A stretch of 6,779 nt of DNA from Neisseriaceae bacterium. GTDB taxonomy: Bacteria; Pseudomonadota; Gammaproteobacteria; Burkholderiales; UBA11063. Shown here piece after piece: positions 5,860-6,779 of the stretch. The stretch spans positions 1-6,779 of the forward strand of contig CANEUJ010000093.1 of the NCBI GenBank assembly GCA_947441745.1. The letters run 5' to 3'. Under the pieces are notes generated by a model. The model was not told where the DNA came from. It was given only the letters and a program-made list of their open reading frames with translations, and made no database searches. The number at the start of each line of letters is the position of its first letter. Positions within the stretch are counted from its first letter, which is position 1. The position numbers and the translations under genes were made by a program.

Positions 5860-6779
5860 TTATCTGCCAAAGACTCCAATAAAACGCCTAAGCCCATTTA
5901 CATAAGGCATATAATTAGTATTTCCATAATGAATGGCAGATGCTAATTGTGAATTAGCTGGATTAGCTAAAACATAATTGCCTCGAACTCTCTCAAACAA
6001 ATTATTTACTGCACCAATATCACGATACATCATTTGTAAAGATGGAGTTGCCAACCGAGTCCCAACCCCTGCTAAAATGGATGAAGTAGCACCAAATCCA
6101 AGTGCTTGATAAGCAGTAATAGTAATACTAGGAAACTCCAATCCACCATAACTTCCAACAGCATAAGCCGTGGCACATCCCATAGCACATACTCCAAATA
6201 GTGCAGTTGATCTCCAACCACTAATAGGAACCGCGTCCAACGATGGTACAGCACTTGCAGTGTCAGTAATTGCATTTTGAAGTTCCAAAGCAGCTCTACC
6301 ATTGGCTATTAACGGTGGAAGTCCTCTAAGTGTTTTAATTGGACGTCTTATAAGATCAATAATAGGTTCACCAGAGCCAACAACAGTACCAGCTAAGCCT
6401 GTCAAGAATGATACTGTATTCCAACCACTAGAATTAGTCGCCTCACCTATATTACCTGTGGTACCAGATATAGCACCTAAAGTTCCGTTAACTGTTTTAA
6501 TCACGGCACTACGACTAGCCGCAGCGGCAGCTTCACCTGAAATAGCTACCTCACCTGCAGCACTGGCTGCCCCTCCTTCTATTAGACCCAAAGCAGCCAG
6601 TGACGCCCCACCTGACCACATCACAGCTCCAACACCAATAGCAATTGCTACAGAATTAGCTAAGTAATCAGCCCATGCTGGAATATGCCCACTTGGATCT
6701 AGATTGTCAATAGGATCTCCATTACCAAAGTTATATAGATTAGCTACATTCACAGTATCTGCATTAATAAACCTCATTA
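5860..6779 (-). CDS. Rhs-repeat/TccC-like protein, C-terminal part, cut by right edge
   Basis: The reverse strand is open from the right edge to a TAA at 5862-5860, about 306 codons. The Met codon at 6777 is unlikely to be the real start: RFINADT (right after it) and NLYNFGNGDPIDNLDPSGH just beyond form the terminal signature of the Rhs core, whose long repeat region must lie outside the window. The preceding partial codon (-TA) cannot be a stop. After DPSGH come Gly/Ala-rich, partly hydrophobic stretches (about residues 37-80 counted from that Met), similar in style to the region after the core of TccC insecticidal toxin subunits and related Rhs proteins. The last 100 residues (TPSLQMMYRDIG, YVLANPAN and GNTNYMPYVNG blocks) match no toxin domain I recognise. 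Such proteins form a shell that encloses or carries a variable C-terminal effector. Whether this one is toxic is open. No immunity gene follows directly. Confidence 0.85.
   Translation of the reverse strand, partial: MRFINADTVNVANLYNFGNGDPIDNLDPSGHIPAWADYLANSVAIAIGVGAVMWSGGASLAALGLIEGGAASAAGEVAISGEAAAAASRSAVIKTVNGTLGAISGTTGNIGEATNSSGWNTVSFLTGLAGTVVGSGEPIIDLIRRPIKTLRGLPPLIANGRAALELQNAITDTASAVPSLDAVPISGWRSTALFGVCAMGCATAYAVGSYGGLEFPSITITAYQALGFGATSSILAGVGTRLATPSLQMMYRDIGAVNNLFERVRGNYVLANPANSQLASAIHYGNTNYMPYVNGLRRFIGVFGR

Noticed and set aside
6072..6302. 76-codon minus-strand open frame in another frame of the Rhs-like gene
   Set aside because: It is nested inside the longer recognised reading frame and its Leu-rich translation has no recognisable features.
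6302..6667. 121-codon plus-strand open frame opposite the Rhs-like gene, rich in Pro and Ala
   Set aside because: It is the antisense of the Gly/Ala-rich part of the Rhs-like protein; the Pro/Ala bias is a by-product of that composition.

Overview
This is an AT-rich window, roughly one third G+C by eye. The compact, mostly overlapping or abutting genes are of bacterial type. The TsaD has exactly the 337-residue length of the enterobacterial enzyme, there is an AmpC-like secreted serine hydrolase, and an Rhs/Tc-like protein sits at the right edge. Together these suggest an AT-rich gammaproteobacterium. A Francisella- or Legionella-like host is a guess from composition and gene content, not something the sequence proves.

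Left block (1-2429, minus strand): two genes read leftward as one translationally coupled unit. A Schlafen-AlbA_2/GHKL-ATPase-like protein with a winged-helix tail (GTG start at 2429) overlaps by 4 bp (ATGA) with the start of a beta-class adenine-N6 DNA methyltransferase of the type III restriction-modification Mod kind, which is cut by the left edge. A matching Res helicase-nuclease would be expected further left, outside the window. The first protein carries a striking in-frame 21-bp tandem repeat (three perfect copies plus two diverged flanking copies) in the linker before its winged helix.

Middle (2430-2630): a 201-bp divergent control region. It has a consensus extended -10 for the rightward operon, and a 12-bp inverted repeat whose right arm lies on that -10.

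Central block (2631-5448, plus strand): a tight three-gene run of a secreted class C beta-lactamase-fold hydrolase, tsaD (tRNA t6A synthesis) and thiN (thiamine pyrophosphokinase). Gaps are 10 and 0 bp, so they are probably co-transcribed although their functions are unrelated. A small multidrug resistance protein of the Gdx/SugE guanidinium-exporter subgroup follows at 5500-5823, with its own strong ribosome binding site.

Right block (5860-6779, minus strand): the 3' part of an Rhs-repeat/TccC-like gene running in from the right edge. It shows the end of the Rhs core signature and then about 275 residues of variable, Gly/Ala-rich C-terminal region that I cannot assign to a known toxin. It converges on the exporter gene, so no immunity gene lies directly downstream of it.

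The most interesting parts are the AlbA_2/ATPase-methyltransferase pair with its heptad-repeat linker, and the unassigned C-terminus of the Rhs/Tc-like protein.
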